The notes: generated by a model from the letters alone, not told the origin. A DNA stretch of 64,000 bases from Mesorhizobium loti (GCF_003148495.1 NZ_QGGH01000001.1:1136347-1200346); one strand, 5' to 3'; counted from the stretch's first letter, positions 25,093 to 35,162 are shown. Translations and numbers: made by a program.

Positions 25093-26051
25093 TGACCGAC
25101 GAAGTGAGGACCATGCCGGCCACCGCGCAACCGCGACTGATGCGCTGGTCCGTTGTGCTGCCTGGCCTGGCGGCACTCGCCTGCGCGCTGGTGTTGCCGC
25201 AATTCGCCAACGCCTATGTGACTGAGGTGGCGACCACGGCGCTGCTCTATGTCGTTCTGTGCCTCGGGCTCAACATTGTCGTCGGCTATGCGGGTCTGCT
25301 CGATCTCGGCTACGCCGCCTTCTTCGCGGTGGGCGCCTACACATCAGGCATCCTGACCGCGGAGTTCGGCTTCAATTTCTGGCTCACCATCCCGGTCGCC
25401 ATGGCGGCAGCCTGCGTGGCCGGCATCATCATCGGCGCTCCGACCTTGAGGCTGCGCAGCGACTATCTGGCGATCGTGACGCTGGGCTTCGGCGAGATCG
25501 TGCGCATCATCGCCCGCAACCTGGACATCACCGGCGGCGCCAGCGGCCTTATCGGCATCGAGCGGCCGGAGATCTTCGGCTTCAAGCTGATGCAGGTGCA
25601 GCACTTCTACTATGCGTTCCTGGTGCTGGCGCTGCTCACCGCCTTCGTCTGCCTGAGCGTCGAGCGGTCGCGAATGGGACGAGCCTGGTTTTACGTTCGC
25701 TATGATGAGGACGCCGCCGCCGGTATCGGCATCAACCGTGTCACGGCCAAGCTGCAGGCCTATATGATGGGCGCGGTGATCGCGTCCGTGGCCGGATGCC
25801 TCTACGCGGCCAAGATGACGGCCATCTCGCCGGAGAGTTTCACCTTCAACCAATCGCTGCTCATCCTGCTTGGCGTCGTGCTGGGTGGCATGGGCCGCAT
25901 TCCCGGCGTTGTGCTCGGTGCAGTTCTCGTGGCCCTGCTTCCGGAGGTGCTGCGCGGGGCGGGCACCTATCGTCCCCTGGTGACCGCGGTTGCGCTGCTG
26001 GCAATCATGCTCTTCAGGCCGAACGGGCTCTGGCCGGACAAGCGAGTTTGA
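25092..26051 (+). CDS. livM: Branched-chain-type ABC transporter permease (LivM family)
   Basis: The 319-residue membrane protein has LCLGLNIVVGYAGLLDLGYA early, RLRSDYLAIVTLGFGEIVRI in the middle and ILLGVVLGGMGRIPGVVLGA near the end, all LivM hallmarks. It forms the transmembrane heterodimer with LivH. The start overlaps the livH stop as TGATG. Translation coupling with livG is likely since only 2 bases separate them. Confidence 0.93.
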   Translation: MTDEVRTMPATAQPRLMRWSVVLPGLAALACALVLPQFANAYVTEVATTALLYVVLCLGLNIVVGYAGLLDLGYAAFFAVGAYTSGILTAEFGFNFWLTIPVAMAAACVAGIIIGAPTLRLRSDYLAIVTLGFGEIVRIIARNLDITGGASGLIGIERPEIFGFKLMQVQHFYYAFLVLALLTAFVCLSVERSRMGRAWFYVRYDEDAAAGIGINRVTAKLQAYMMGAVIASVAGCLYAAKMTAISPESFTFNQSLLILLGVVLGGMGRIPGVVLGAVLVALLPEVLRGAGTYRPLVTAVALLAIMLFRPNGLWPDKRV

Positions 26052-26053
26052 CC

Positions 26054-26818
26054 ATGGCCTTGCTGAAAGTCCGCGATCTGCGCCTCAGTTTCGGAGGACT
26101 GAAAGTCCTTCACGACATTTCGTTCTCGGTCGAGAAGGGCGCTATCAACAGTCTTATCGGGCCGAACGGGGCCGGCAAGACGTCGCTCTTCAATTGCCTG
26201 ACCGGATTCTACAAGCCGAAGGGCGGCTCGATCAGTCTGGGCGGCCGGCCAATTACCGGTTTGCCGCCGCATCGCATCACCGCGCTCGGGCTCGCCCGCA
26301 CATTTCAGAACATCCGGCTGTTCAAGGAAATGACCGTTCTGGAAAACGCCATGTCCGGCCAGCATTGCCGCAGCCGCCACGGCATTGTGTCGGCGATCCT
26401 GCACTTGCCGGCACAGCGGCGCGAGGAGGAGGCGATCCGAGCAGCCGGCATGCGCTGGCTCGATTTCGTCGGCATCCAGCAGCACGCGCATCGCCGCGCC
26501 GGCGGTCTTTCCTATGGCGATCAACGGCGGCTTGAACTCGCAAGAGCCCTGGCGTCGGCGCCCGAGCTCATCTTGCTGGACGAGCCTGCCGCCGGCCTGA
26601 ACGAGCGCGAGAAGTTGGACCTTGTGCACCTGATCCGCCGCATTCGCGACGAGACCGGCGTCACCGTCCTGCTGATCGAGCACGACATGGGCCTGGTCAT
26701 GCAAGTGTCGGAGAAGATCGTGGTGTTCGACTACGGCCAGAAGATCGCCGACGGGCCACCGGAGGCCGTGCGAGCGGACCCCAGGGTTATCGAAGCCTAT
26801 CTCGGTACGGAGGAATGA
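26054..26818 (+). CDS. livG: Branched-chain-type ABC transporter ATP-binding protein (LivG family)
   Basis: The 254-residue ATPase has Walker A GPNGAGKTS, the LivG-specific ARTFQNIRLFKEMTVLEN, signature LSYGDQRRLELARAL, Walker B LILLDEPAAGLN and the H-loop IEHDM. It energises the LivHM permeases together with LivF. The start at 26054 follows livM closely; earlier in-frame codons lie inside livM. Confidence 0.94.
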   Translation: MALLKVRDLRLSFGGLKVLHDISFSVEKGAINSLIGPNGAGKTSLFNCLTGFYKPKGGSISLGGRPITGLPPHRITALGLARTFQNIRLFKEMTVLENAMSGQHCRSRHGIVSAILHLPAQRREEEAIRAAGMRWLDFVGIQQHAHRRAGGLSYGDQRRLELARALASAPELILLDEPAAGLNEREKLDLVHLIRRIRDETGVTVLLIEHDMGLVMQVSEKIVVFDYGQKIADGPPEAVRADPRVIEAYLGTEE

Positions 26819-27546
26819 TGGACGTCGAAATCGTTCTTTCCGCGGACCGCATCGTCGCGCGCTATGACGGCATCGAAGCCCTTCATGGCGTCAGCCTTTC
26901 GGTCAAGCGCGGCCAGATCGTCGCCCTGCTTGGCGCAAACGGTGCGGGCAAGAGCACCACGCTGCGCACGCTATCGGGCCTTGTTGCCGCATCCTCTGGA
27001 AGTGTCCGCTTCCTGGGCGAGGACATAACCAGGGTTCCTGCCCATCGCCTGCCGCATCGCGGGCTCGTCCACGTTCCGGAGGGAAGGCGTATCTTCGGCG
27101 ACATGACGATCAAGGAGAACCTTGACCTCGGCTCGTTTACGCTTGCCGACGATGTCGAGCGCCGCCGGCGGCTGGACCACGTTTTTGAACTCTTCCCCAT
27201 CCTGGCCCGCAGACAGAATGGCGATGCAAGGAACCTCTCGGGAGGTGAGCAGCAGATGCTGGCGATCGGGAGGGCCCTCATGGCCGCGCCCAAGGTTCTC
27301 CTGCTCGATGAGCCTTCCATGGGCCTGGCGCCGCAATTGATCAAGGAAGTCATGAACATCGTGCAACGCCTCAATCGTGAAGGCGTGACCATTCTGCTCG
27401 TGGAGCAGAACAGCAAAGTCGCCTTGAAGTTCGCCGACTACGGCTATGTGCTCAAAGCCGGGCGCGTCGTTCTTGAGGGACCAGGCAGCGATCTCGCGAG
27501 CAATGAAGCGGTCATCAGCGCCTATCTAGGCGGCGTCGCCGCCTAG
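26815..27546 (+). CDS. livF: Branched-chain-type ABC transporter ATP-binding protein (LivF family)
   Basis: The 243-residue ATPase has Walker A GANGAGKST, VPEGRRIFGDMTIKENL, signature LSGGEQQMLAIGRAL, Walker B VLLLDEPSMGLAP and VEQNSKVAL, the LivF form of the H-loop region. Two adjacent ATGs (26815 and 26818) are possible; GGAGG lies immediately upstream and favours the second by spacing. It ends the transporter operon. The following 100 bases up to the convergent gene show no clear terminator. Confidence 0.93.
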   Translation: MMDVEIVLSADRIVARYDGIEALHGVSLSVKRGQIVALLGANGAGKSTTLRTLSGLVAASSGSVRFLGEDITRVPAHRLPHRGLVHVPEGRRIFGDMTIKENLDLGSFTLADDVERRRRLDHVFELFPILARRQNGDARNLSGGEQQMLAIGRALMAAPKVLLLDEPSMGLAPQLIKEVMNIVQRLNREGVTILLVEQNSKVALKFADYGYVLKAGRVVLEGPGSDLASNEAVISAYLGGVAA

Positions 27547-27649
27547 ATACATGGGCTCGAACCGCTTATGGCTGGGTCGCGGGGCCGTACGAAACAATGC
27601 AGGAAATTTGCGAGACCGGTCGCGAGTTGGCTGTCGCGCTATTTGACCG

Positions 27650-28462
27650 TCATGCGGGTTTGTCATCCGGGTGGCCTAGTTCGCAAAACCAGCCGCCCAG
27701 ATATTTCACCGAGGGTGCCTTCGGATCGGGAACCGGCGTCCTCGCCTCCACCGCTGCGCGGAACGGCTCGGCACTGTCCTGGGGAACAAATCCGATATGG
27801 TCTGCGCCGCTGTTGTCGACCATCTTCAGCTTGTTGTCTGAGATGCCGAAGGAGATCGTGTGGCCGACACGCGGCGCGGTAAGAGCTGCCTCGACCAGGC
27901 GCACGCAGTCGGCGAAAGAAAGATACGACCACAGCATGCGGCGGTCGGCCGGCTCGGGGAAGGACGAGAAGATGCGCAGGCACGCGGTCTCGATGCCGAA
28001 CTTGTCCCAGTAGAGCCGACTCAGGCTTTCGACGAAATTCTTCGAGACGCCGTAGAGGCTGTCCGGACGCACCGGCGCGTCGATGCCGATATGAGCTTCG
28101 ACTTCATGGTAGCCGATGGCATGCACCGAGGAGGCATAGATGACGCGCTTCACACCGTGTTTCCGGGCGCCTTCGTAGATGTGATAGGAGCCACGGATGC
28201 TGGAATCCAGGATCGTTTGCCAGGCGCATTCAAGCGGCGCGCCGCCGAAATGCACGATCGCGTCGCAATCCCTGGTGGCTGCGATTGTCGCCTCCATGTC
28301 GGCGAGGTCGAAGACCGCCTCTTCTTCGTGCGGGGCAAGGTCGCCGAACGGTTCGCGACCCGCCAGGCGGATGGTTCTTGCCAGCGGCACCAGCCCCTTT
28401 CGCAGTTCCGAGCCGAGGCGGCCGGCTGCGCCGGTGATCAGGATGCGTTCGTAATGGGGCAT
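27650..28462 (-). CDS. NAD-dependent epimerase/dehydratase, uronate dehydrogenase-like
   Basis: The 270-residue extended-SDR protein has TGAAGRLGSELRKGL for NAD binding and CDAIVHFGGAP, ASSVHAIGYHEVE and YGVSKNFVESL with the Tyr-Lys pair. The combination IGYH, RPDSLYGVSK and MLWSYLSFADCVRL resembles bacterial uronate dehydrogenases, which oxidise glucuronate or galacturonate to the lactone. It lies 3 bases after the aminotransferase and is the last gene of a long minus-strand operon. Why a sugar-acid enzyme sits there is unclear; it may act on another hydroxyacid. Confidence 0.78.
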   Translation of the reverse strand: MPHYERILITGAAGRLGSELRKGLVPLARTIRLAGREPFGDLAPHEEEAVFDLADMEATIAATRDCDAIVHFGGAPLECAWQTILDSSIRGSYHIYEGARKHGVKRVIYASSVHAIGYHEVEAHIGIDAPVRPDSLYGVSKNFVESLSRLYWDKFGIETACLRIFSSFPEPADRRMLWSYLSFADCVRLVEAALTAPRVGHTISFGISDNKLKMVDNSGADHIGFVPQDSAEPFRAAVEARTPVPDPKAPSVKYLGGWFCELGHPDDKPA

Positions 28463-28465
28463 GGT

Positions 28466-29668
28466 CTACTCCACTTGCGCGACGGCGGCGTTGATCCGCG
28501 CGATCGCTTGGGCGAGCACCTCTTCGCTGGTGGCGGTGGAGATGCGGAAATAGGGTGAAAGTCCGTAAGCAGCGCCGGGAACCGAGGCCACGCGGCCCTC
28601 GTTCAGGAGATAGGTCGCCACCGCCGTATCGTCCTTCAGCACGACGCCTTTGGGTGTCTTGCGGCCGATCAGGCTGGCGCAGCCGACATAGGCATAGAAG
28701 GCGCCTTCCGGCGGTGGAAGCGTCAGGCCGTTGATGCGTCTTATGCCATCGACCACCAGATTCCTGCGCGCCTCGAATGCATTGCGGAAACGAGCCACCT
28801 CGTCCTGCGGGCCGTTCAGCGCCGCGACCGTCGCCGCCTGAGCAATGGAACAGACCGAGGTGACAGACTGGCTCTGGATGGTCGACATCGCCTTGACGAG
28901 TGGCGCCGGCCCGGCTGCGTAACCGACGCGCCAGCCGGTCATTGCATAGGCCTTGGCCACGCCGTTGACGATAAGGCTTCGGTCCCGAAGGTCCGGGCAG
29001 GCCTTGCCAAAGGAGACGAATTCGCGACCATCGAAGATGATGTGCTCATAGATCTCGTCGGACAGGATGAGCACCTGCGGATGCCTGGCAAGGACAGTAC
29101 CTAGCGCTCTGAGGTCGTCGGCCGAGTAGACCGCGCCGGATGGATTGCCGGGCATGTTCAGGAAGAGCCATTTGGTTCTGGGCGTGATCGCCTTTTCCAA
29201 GAGCTCGGGCGTCAGCCTGAAGCCGCCGCTTTCCCCGCATTCGACCGTGACGGGCGTGCCGCCAAGCAGCTTCACCATCTCAGGATAGGATACGAAATAG
29301 GGTGCGGGCAGAATGGCCTCGTCGCCGGGTTCCAGCGTCGCCATCAGCGCGTTGAAGATGATCTGCTTGGCGCCGTTGGCCACGACGATGTCGTCGGCTG
29401 TGTAGTCCAGTCCGTTCTCGCGCCTGAACTTCCCGGCCACGGCCTCGCGCACTTCCGGCGAGCCGGCTGCGGCGGTGTAGAGGGTCTGGCCCGCCTTTGC
29501 GGCTGCATAGGCCGCTTCGATGATGTGAGCTGGCGTCGGAAAATCCGGTTCGCCAAGGCCAAGGTCGATGACGTCGACGCCTTTGGCCCTCAGCGCCTTG
29601 GCCGCCTGCGAGGCCGCCATCGAAGCCGACGGCTTGACCACCGACAGGCGCGAAGCAATGTAGCTCAT
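28466..29668 (-). CDS. Class I/II PLP-dependent aminotransferase (aspartate aminotransferase-like)
   Basis: The 400-residue protein has GLGEPDFPTPAHI, NMPGNPSGAVYSADDL, the PLP lysine in VNGVAKAYAMTGWRVGYAAG, and FRISTATS at the end. It is a clear paralog of the enzyme at 11867; SKAY there is AKAY here. The ATG at 29668 has GGAG upstream and overlaps the hyuB stop as ATGA. The amino acid released by the HyuAB reaction could be its substrate, which is inference from operon order. Confidence 0.92.
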   Translation of the reverse strand: MSYIASRLSVVKPSASMAASQAAKALRAKGVDVIDLGLGEPDFPTPAHIIEAAYAAAKAGQTLYTAAAGSPEVREAVAGKFRRENGLDYTADDIVVANGAKQIIFNALMATLEPGDEAILPAPYFVSYPEMVKLLGGTPVTVECGESGGFRLTPELLEKAITPRTKWLFLNMPGNPSGAVYSADDLRALGTVLARHPQVLILSDEIYEHIIFDGREFVSFGKACPDLRDRSLIVNGVAKAYAMTGWRVGYAAGPAPLVKAMSTIQSQSVTSVCSIAQAATVAALNGPQDEVARFRNAFEARRNLVVDGIRRINGLTLPPPEGAFYAYVGCASLIGRKTPKGVVLKDDTAVATYLLNEGRVASVPGAAYGLSPYFRISTATSEEVLAQAIARINAAVAQVE

Positions 29669-31284
29669 CGGCTTTTCTCCGAAATATAGCCCCTGGACAC
29701 GTCCTGTGCCCGCGCCTCCGTACTGCGCTTGGCCGGATCGCCATAGCCGCCACCGCCGGGAAGTTCCAGAACCAGACGACGCCCTTCCGGAACGTGCTGC
29801 CAGCCCTTGGGGCGCATCAGCGTGCCATCGTCGAGTCTGACGATGCCGGCAATCCCGTCCTTGCCGCCATTGCGGCCCTTGGCTGGATGTTTGACCCGGT
29901 CGAACATGGCGGAGAAATCGAACTCGTGGCCTTCGGTGGCCGCGATTTCGAGGATCTGGCCGAGGCCGCCGCGAAATTCCCCATCGCCGCCGGAATCGGG
30001 ACGCAGTTCCTTGCGCCAGATGACGATTGGTCCGGTGTGCTCGGTGGCCTCGATCGGCATCGTATGGACACCGGACGGAAAGGCGGTGGCGGAAAGCCCG
30101 TCCAGCGTCGGGCGCGCGCCCATGCCGCCGGAATTGAACATCAGCACCTCGGCGCGGCGCCCGTCGCCACCGGCGACCGGCCTGACCGAAATGTGGATGT
30201 TCCAGAGTGCCGCCGCGCCTTCGGCCAGGATCTGACCCGGCAGCGCCTTGGCCAGCGCGCCCAGCACCAGGTCGGGCACCATATGGCCGATGACGTGCCG
30301 CAGGGAGACCGGCGCCGGCCGCGGGGCGTTCAGGATGTTGGTCGGCGACGATATGGTGAACAGAGCAAGCGAGGCCGCATTGTTCGGGATCTCCGGCGCC
30401 ACCACGCATTTCAGGGCGTAGCAGGCATAGGCCTTGCTGTAGATGATCGGAACGTTGATGCCCCAGCGGCTTATCGGATCGGTTCCGGAGAAGTCGACAT
30501 TCAAATGGTCGTCGCCAATCGAGACGGCGGCCACCAGCGTGACCGGCGTGTCGTAGCCGTCGGTCACCAGCTCGTTCGACCAGGTGCCTTTCGGCAGCGC
30601 CTTGATGCGCTCCAGCGTCGCGTCATGGGTGCGCGTGAAGATGAACTCTCCCAGCCTGTCCAGCGATGCCAGACCGATCTCCTTCATCATGTCGACCAGG
30701 CGGCGGTGGCCGACCTCGTTGCAGGCGGCCAGCGAATAGAAGTCGCCGACAACCTGGTTCGGCTCGCGCACATTGGCGCGCAGGATCTTCACCAGATCGA
30801 GGTTCACCTTGCCGCGCTCGGCAAACTTCATGATCGGGATCTGGATGCCTTCCTCGTAGACCGACTTGCCGTCGGCGCCGAAGCCACGTCCGCCAACGTC
30901 GACCACATGGGCCGTGCAGGCGAAGAACGCCACCAGTTCGCCGTTCAGGAACGAGGGCGAGACCATGGTGATGTCATGCAGATGGCCGGTGCCTTTCCAG
31001 GGATCGTTGGTGACATAGGTGTCGCCTTCGTACATCTCCTCGCGCGGGATTTCGTTCATGAATTGCAGCACGGCCTCGGCCATGGTGTTCACATGCCCGG
31101 GCGTGCCGGTCACGGCTTGTGCCAGCATCTCGCCGCGCGGATTGAACACGCCGGCCGACAGGTCGCCCGATTCACGCACCGATGTGGAGAAGGCTGTCCG
31201 CAACAGGGTCAGTGCCTGCTCCTCGACCACCGAGATCAGGCGATTCCACATCACCTGCATCCGGATTTCCAAGATGTCGCTCAT
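29665..31284 (-). CDS. hyuB: Hydantoinase B/oxoprolinase-family subunit
   Basis: The 539-residue protein has the HyuB pattern: FSTSVRESGDLSAGVFNPRG, GTPGHVNTMAEAVLQF, TYVTNDPWKGTGHLHDI and later FRGGLGQILEI. It pairs with HyuA. Members open cyclic amides such as N-methylhydantoin, 5-oxoproline or caprolactam with ATP. The ATG overlaps hyuA as ATGA. It is the second ATP-dependent lactamase type in this window besides PxpABC. Confidence 0.92.
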   Translation of the reverse strand: MSDILEIRMQVMWNRLISVVEEQALTLLRTAFSTSVRESGDLSAGVFNPRGEMLAQAVTGTPGHVNTMAEAVLQFMNEIPREEMYEGDTYVTNDPWKGTGHLHDITMVSPSFLNGELVAFFACTAHVVDVGGRGFGADGKSVYEEGIQIPIMKFAERGKVNLDLVKILRANVREPNQVVGDFYSLAACNEVGHRRLVDMMKEIGLASLDRLGEFIFTRTHDATLERIKALPKGTWSNELVTDGYDTPVTLVAAVSIGDDHLNVDFSGTDPISRWGINVPIIYSKAYACYALKCVVAPEIPNNAASLALFTISSPTNILNAPRPAPVSLRHVIGHMVPDLVLGALAKALPGQILAEGAAALWNIHISVRPVAGGDGRRAEVLMFNSGGMGARPTLDGLSATAFPSGVHTMPIEATEHTGPIVIWRKELRPDSGGDGEFRGGLGQILEIAATEGHEFDFSAMFDRVKHPAKGRNGGKDGIAGIVRLDDGTLMRPKGWQHVPEGRRLVLELPGGGGYGDPAKRSTEARAQDVSRGYISEKSR

Positions 31285-33377
31285 GCCTGGACGCCTTTGC
31301 GGATCAGGAGGATCGAACCGTCGCTCTGCAGCACGGCATCGAAGAGGGTGGTGACGACCGTTGACGTCTCACGCTCGACGATCACCGCCGGGCCGCTGAT
31401 GCGATCCCCCGGCGAAAGGTCGGCGCGTTCGATGATGGCTGAAACCTGGACCGTTCCGGTCGCCGGATCGAAAACCTCGCGCGTCTGCGAGGCGGTAACA
31501 GTCCTGGTCCCCATGCTGATCTCGTGCCTGGCGGGGGCCGGCCGTACGTCCTGCGCCTTGACCGACCAGGTGACGATCTCGATTTCCAACCCGTCGAGGC
31601 CATCGATGGCACGGCCGAAGAAGCGCGCGTAATTGTCCCTGAAGGCGTCCTTGACGCCGACCTCATCGCCGGGCGTGAACGGCCTGTCGGGCAGCGGCAC
31701 CGGGATTTCCCAACCCTGGCCGGCATAGCGCATGAAGGCGGTGATCTCGCGGGTGATGGCGCCATCCGTGCCGGCCCGCACGAAGCTCTCGGCGGTGGCC
31801 TTCAGCCCGTCGAGCAGCGCATTCACCTCGCATGCATCGAAACGCGACAGCCGCATCAGCTTGGAAGCCAGCGCCTCATAGCCGAACGGCGCCTTGAGGA
31901 AGCCGATGGCCGAGCCGACGCCGGCGCCTTGCGGAACAAGGCACTGTTCCACGCCAAGCTTTTCGCACAGCCGTGCCGCATGCAGGGGCGCAGCGCCGCC
32001 AAAGGCGATCATCACATTGTCGGAGATGTTCTTGCCGTTTTCCACCGCGTGGACGCGGGCGGCATTGGCCATGTTCTCGTCGACGACCTCGCAGATGCCG
32101 AAGGCGGCGGAAACGGAATTGAGCGAAAGCCGGGTGCCGACATCGCGGGTGATGGCCTCCTCCGACGCCCGCGTGTCGAGCCTGATGGCGCCGCCGGCGA
32201 AATTGTCGGGATCGAGCTTGCCCAGGACGAGATCGGCATCGGTGATGGCTGGGCGGCTGCCGCCGCGCCCGTAGCAGGCGGGACCGGGTTCGGACCCGGC
32301 ACTTTCCGGGCCGGTCTGGATGCGCCCCATGGCGTCGACCCAGGCGATCGAGCCGCCACCGGCGCCGATTTCGATCATCTCGATCACCGGGATCGAGATC
32401 GGCATGCCGGAGCCCTTGCAGAAGCGATAGGTGCGGGCGACCTCGAAGGTCCGCGCCGTGCGTGGGGAATAATCCTCGATCAGGCAGATCTTCGCAGTCG
32501 TTCCGCCCATGTCGTAGGAGACGACGGAGTCCAGGTCGAAGCGCCGCGCCACGTCGGCTGCGAAGATGGCGCCGCCGGCCGGACCGGACTCGACCAGGCG
32601 CACCGGAAATTCGGATGCGGTTTCCACCGAGATCAGACCACCGCCCGAGTGGATCATGAACACCGGGCAGTTCGCTCCCATCTCCTTCAGCCGCACCTGT
32701 AGGCGCACCAGATAGTCGGCCATCTGCGGCCGCACATAGGCATTGGCGCAAACCGTGTTGAAGCGTTCGAACTCGCGCATCTGCGGCGAGACCTCGGCGC
32801 TGATGGAGATCGGTATGTCCAGCTTTCCGGCGAGGATTTCGCGCGCCCGCCGCTCGTGCACCGCGTCCATGTAGGAATGAATGAAGCCGATGGCGACGGC
32901 GCCGAAGCCGCCGGCGGCGATGCTGTCGGCGATCTCGTCGAGTGCAACTTCGTCCAGCGGCTGCAATTCCCGCCCATCCGCGCCGATGCGCCCTTTGACC
33001 GTATAGCGATGCTCGCGCGGGATCAGTGGCGGTGGCAGCTTCAGGTTCAGATCATACTGTTCGAACCGGTTTTCCGTGCGCATCTCGATGACGTCGCGAA
33101 ACCCTTCGGTCGTGACCAGCGCCGTCTTGGCGCCGCGCCGTTCGATGAGCGCGTTGGTCGCCAGCGTGGTGCCGTGGATGACGATGTCGAGGTCCGCCAG
33201 CGTGATGCCGGCGTCGCGCACGACGATCTCGATCCCGTCGAGGATGGCCTGCTCTGGCGCGGCATAGTTGGTCAGGATCTTGGTCGAGAAGATCGTGCCG
33301 CGCACATCGACCACGATATCGGTGAACGTGCCGCCGATATCCGCGCCGAGACGGATGTCATTTGCCGTGCTGATCAT
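31281..33377 (-). CDS. hyuA: Hydantoinase A/oxoprolinase-family subunit
   Basis: The 698-residue protein is of the HyuA family. The actin-like ATPase phosphate loop is GADIGGTFTDIVV, followed by HGTTLATNALIERRGAKTAL, and SYDMGGTTAKICLIE forms the second phosphate motif. IEIGAGGGSIAWVDAMG completes the ATP site. It phosphorylates the amide oxygen before hydrolysis by the HyuAB complex. The ATG overlaps the ThDP enzyme stop as ATGA. Acetone carboxylase is excluded by the two-subunit hyuA-hyuB order without a gamma subunit. Confidence 0.93.
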   Translation of the reverse strand: MISTANDIRLGADIGGTFTDIVVDVRGTIFSTKILTNYAAPEQAILDGIEIVVRDAGITLADLDIVIHGTTLATNALIERRGAKTALVTTEGFRDVIEMRTENRFEQYDLNLKLPPPLIPREHRYTVKGRIGADGRELQPLDEVALDEIADSIAAGGFGAVAIGFIHSYMDAVHERRAREILAGKLDIPISISAEVSPQMREFERFNTVCANAYVRPQMADYLVRLQVRLKEMGANCPVFMIHSGGGLISVETASEFPVRLVESGPAGGAIFAADVARRFDLDSVVSYDMGGTTAKICLIEDYSPRTARTFEVARTYRFCKGSGMPISIPVIEMIEIGAGGGSIAWVDAMGRIQTGPESAGSEPGPACYGRGGSRPAITDADLVLGKLDPDNFAGGAIRLDTRASEEAITRDVGTRLSLNSVSAAFGICEVVDENMANAARVHAVENGKNISDNVMIAFGGAAPLHAARLCEKLGVEQCLVPQGAGVGSAIGFLKAPFGYEALASKLMRLSRFDACEVNALLDGLKATAESFVRAGTDGAITREITAFMRYAGQGWEIPVPLPDRPFTPGDEVGVKDAFRDNYARFFGRAIDGLDGLEIEIVTWSVKAQDVRPAPARHEISMGTRTVTASQTREVFDPATGTVQVSAIIERADLSPGDRISGPAVIVERETSTVVTTLFDAVLQSDGSILLIRKGVQA

Positions 33378-35044
33378 GCGTTGGCCTTCTGCGAAGCGAG
33401 CGCTGCGTCGCGCATCTGGGAAAGGGTCTGACGCGGCGTGATCGCCTCGGGCGAGATATCCAGCTCCAGGACCGCGCCGGTCGTAGACGCCAGCGCCCTG
33501 CCGAAAGCGCCGGCGAAATCCCCGGTCGCGCCGACCCGCTCGGCATGGAAGCCATAGGCCCGGGCGATGCCGACGAAATCCGGGTTCTCGATGTTCGTTC
33601 CCGACACGCGCGCCGGATAATGCCGCTCCTGATGGGCGCGGATGGTGCCGTAGATGCCGTTGTTCAGGATCAGCACGATGGGCTGCGCCCCGGCCTGCAT
33701 CGCCGTCCCCAGCTCCTGGCAGTTCATCTGGAAATCGCCATCGCCGGCAAAGCAGACCACCGTGCGTCCGGGAAAAGCCACCTTGGCCGCGATGGCCGCC
33801 GGCAGGCCGTAGCCCATGGCGCCGGATTGCGGGGCGAGCAGCCGTGCCTTCGGCCCGAATTTGAAGAACTTGTTTGGCCAGACGGTGAAATTGCCGGCGC
33901 CATTGGTCAGGATCACGTCATCGGGCAGTGTCTCGCGCAGCCAGCGGCTGACCTCGACCATGTCGACGGGGCCCGGCTGGGCCGGAGCCGTGAACGTGCC
34001 CTCATAGCTTTGGCGTGCCTGCGACCGCCACGCGCCCCAGTCGCCCTTGATCGGCGAGAGCGCCTTGGCGAAGGCGTTCGGCCCGGCATGGATGCCAAGC
34101 GAGGGCACGTAGATCTTGCCGATCTCGCGATCCGAACCGTGGGCATGGATCAGCTTCTGCTTCGGCTCGGGCACGGACAAAAGCGTGTAGCCGTCCGTGG
34201 TCATCTCGCCAAAGCGCACATTGATCGCCAGGATCAAATCGGCATCGCGGATCAGCTTCTTGACATGCGGGACCATGCCGACGCCCGCCTCACCGACGAA
34301 GACCGGCGAGCCATTGTCGAACTGATCCTGGAAGCGGAACGCCGCGACCACCGGAATGTCGGAGGTTTCGGCGAAAGCCTGGAGCGCGGCGCGCCCGTCA
34401 GTGGACCAGTTGGCGCCGCCGATCAGGATGACCGGCCTGCTCGAGGCGGCAAGCATGGAGCGGGCCTCGGCCAGCGCATCGGCATCGGCCGCCGCCTCGA
34501 ACATCCTGGCCGGTCCGCTGAGTGCGGCGACATCGGTCAGCGTCGTCAGCATGTCCTCGGGCAGGGCGATAACCACCGGGCCGGGCCGCCCGGTGAGCGC
34601 CGTGGTCCAGGCCCGGGCAACGATTTCCGGCAGGCGCTCGACATCGTCGATCTCCACGGCCCATTTCGCCATCGTGCCGAACACGGCGCGGTAGTCGATC
34701 TCCTGGAACGCTTCACGGCCGCGCATGTCGGTGCCGACCTGGCCGACGAAGACGATCATCGGCGAACTGTCCTGCATCGCCGTGTGCACGCCGATGGACG
34801 CATTGGCAACGCCCGGTCCGCGCGTCACGAAGCAGATGCCCGGCGAGCCCGTCAGCTTGCCATAGGCCGAGGCCATGAATGCCGCACCGCCCTCGTTGCG
34901 GCACAGCACGTAGTCCAGCTTTCCATGAGTGTCGTGCAGCGCGTCCAGCACGGCCAGGTAGCTTTCGCCCGGCACGCCGAAGCTCTTGGTCGCGCCGAGC
35001 GCGATCAGGCACTCGACAAGGAGGCGACCGCCATTGCGGATCAT
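33374..35044 (-). CDS. ThDP-dependent enzyme (acetolactate synthase/benzoylformate decarboxylase family)
   Basis: The 556-residue protein is a complete three-domain ThDP enzyme. The catalytic Glu is E51 in LCRNEGGAAFMASAYGKLTG, GPGVANASIGVHTAMQD follows, and the Mg/ThDP motif begins GDGDFQMNCQELGTAM around residue 433 and ends in LILNNGIYGT. The family decarboxylates or ligates 2-oxoacids, or cleaves oxalyl-CoA-like substrates. AAGGA stands about 10 bases before the ATG at 35044; the longer upstream open frame is not coding. It lies between a hydroxyacid dehydrogenase and hyuA. A true biosynthetic acetolactate synthase is unlikely without a regulatory subunit. Confidence 0.88.
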   Translation of the reverse strand: MIRNGGRLLVECLIALGATKSFGVPGESYLAVLDALHDTHGKLDYVLCRNEGGAAFMASAYGKLTGSPGICFVTRGPGVANASIGVHTAMQDSSPMIVFVGQVGTDMRGREAFQEIDYRAVFGTMAKWAVEIDDVERLPEIVARAWTTALTGRPGPVVIALPEDMLTTLTDVAALSGPARMFEAAADADALAEARSMLAASSRPVILIGGANWSTDGRAALQAFAETSDIPVVAAFRFQDQFDNGSPVFVGEAGVGMVPHVKKLIRDADLILAINVRFGEMTTDGYTLLSVPEPKQKLIHAHGSDREIGKIYVPSLGIHAGPNAFAKALSPIKGDWGAWRSQARQSYEGTFTAPAQPGPVDMVEVSRWLRETLPDDVILTNGAGNFTVWPNKFFKFGPKARLLAPQSGAMGYGLPAAIAAKVAFPGRTVVCFAGDGDFQMNCQELGTAMQAGAQPIVLILNNGIYGTIRAHQERHYPARVSGTNIENPDFVGIARAYGFHAERVGATGDFAGAFGRALASTTGAVLELDISPEAITPRQTLSQMRDAALASQKANA

Positions 35045-35124
35045 GCTTCGACATCCTTCATTCAGGCGGCAAGCGGACCGAGCCTGCCTTTCGGATTCAT
35101 ACCTGCACGCTGGCGGATCGAGAC

Positions 35125-35162
35125 GAAACCAAGAAATGCCGTCTATTCGAAAGTTTTTCTTT
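35125..35162. promoter_or_regulatory. Shared promoter element, copy B
   Basis: GAAACCAAGAAA (35125-35136) is followed after 9 bases by TTCGAAAG-TTTTT-CTTT. The same 12-mer and a similar dyad occur at 43381-43420, and a perfect dyad at 40796. It lies in the gap between the FAD oxidase stop and the ThDP enzyme start, so it may give the ThDP-hyuAB part its own promoter. Confidence 0.5.
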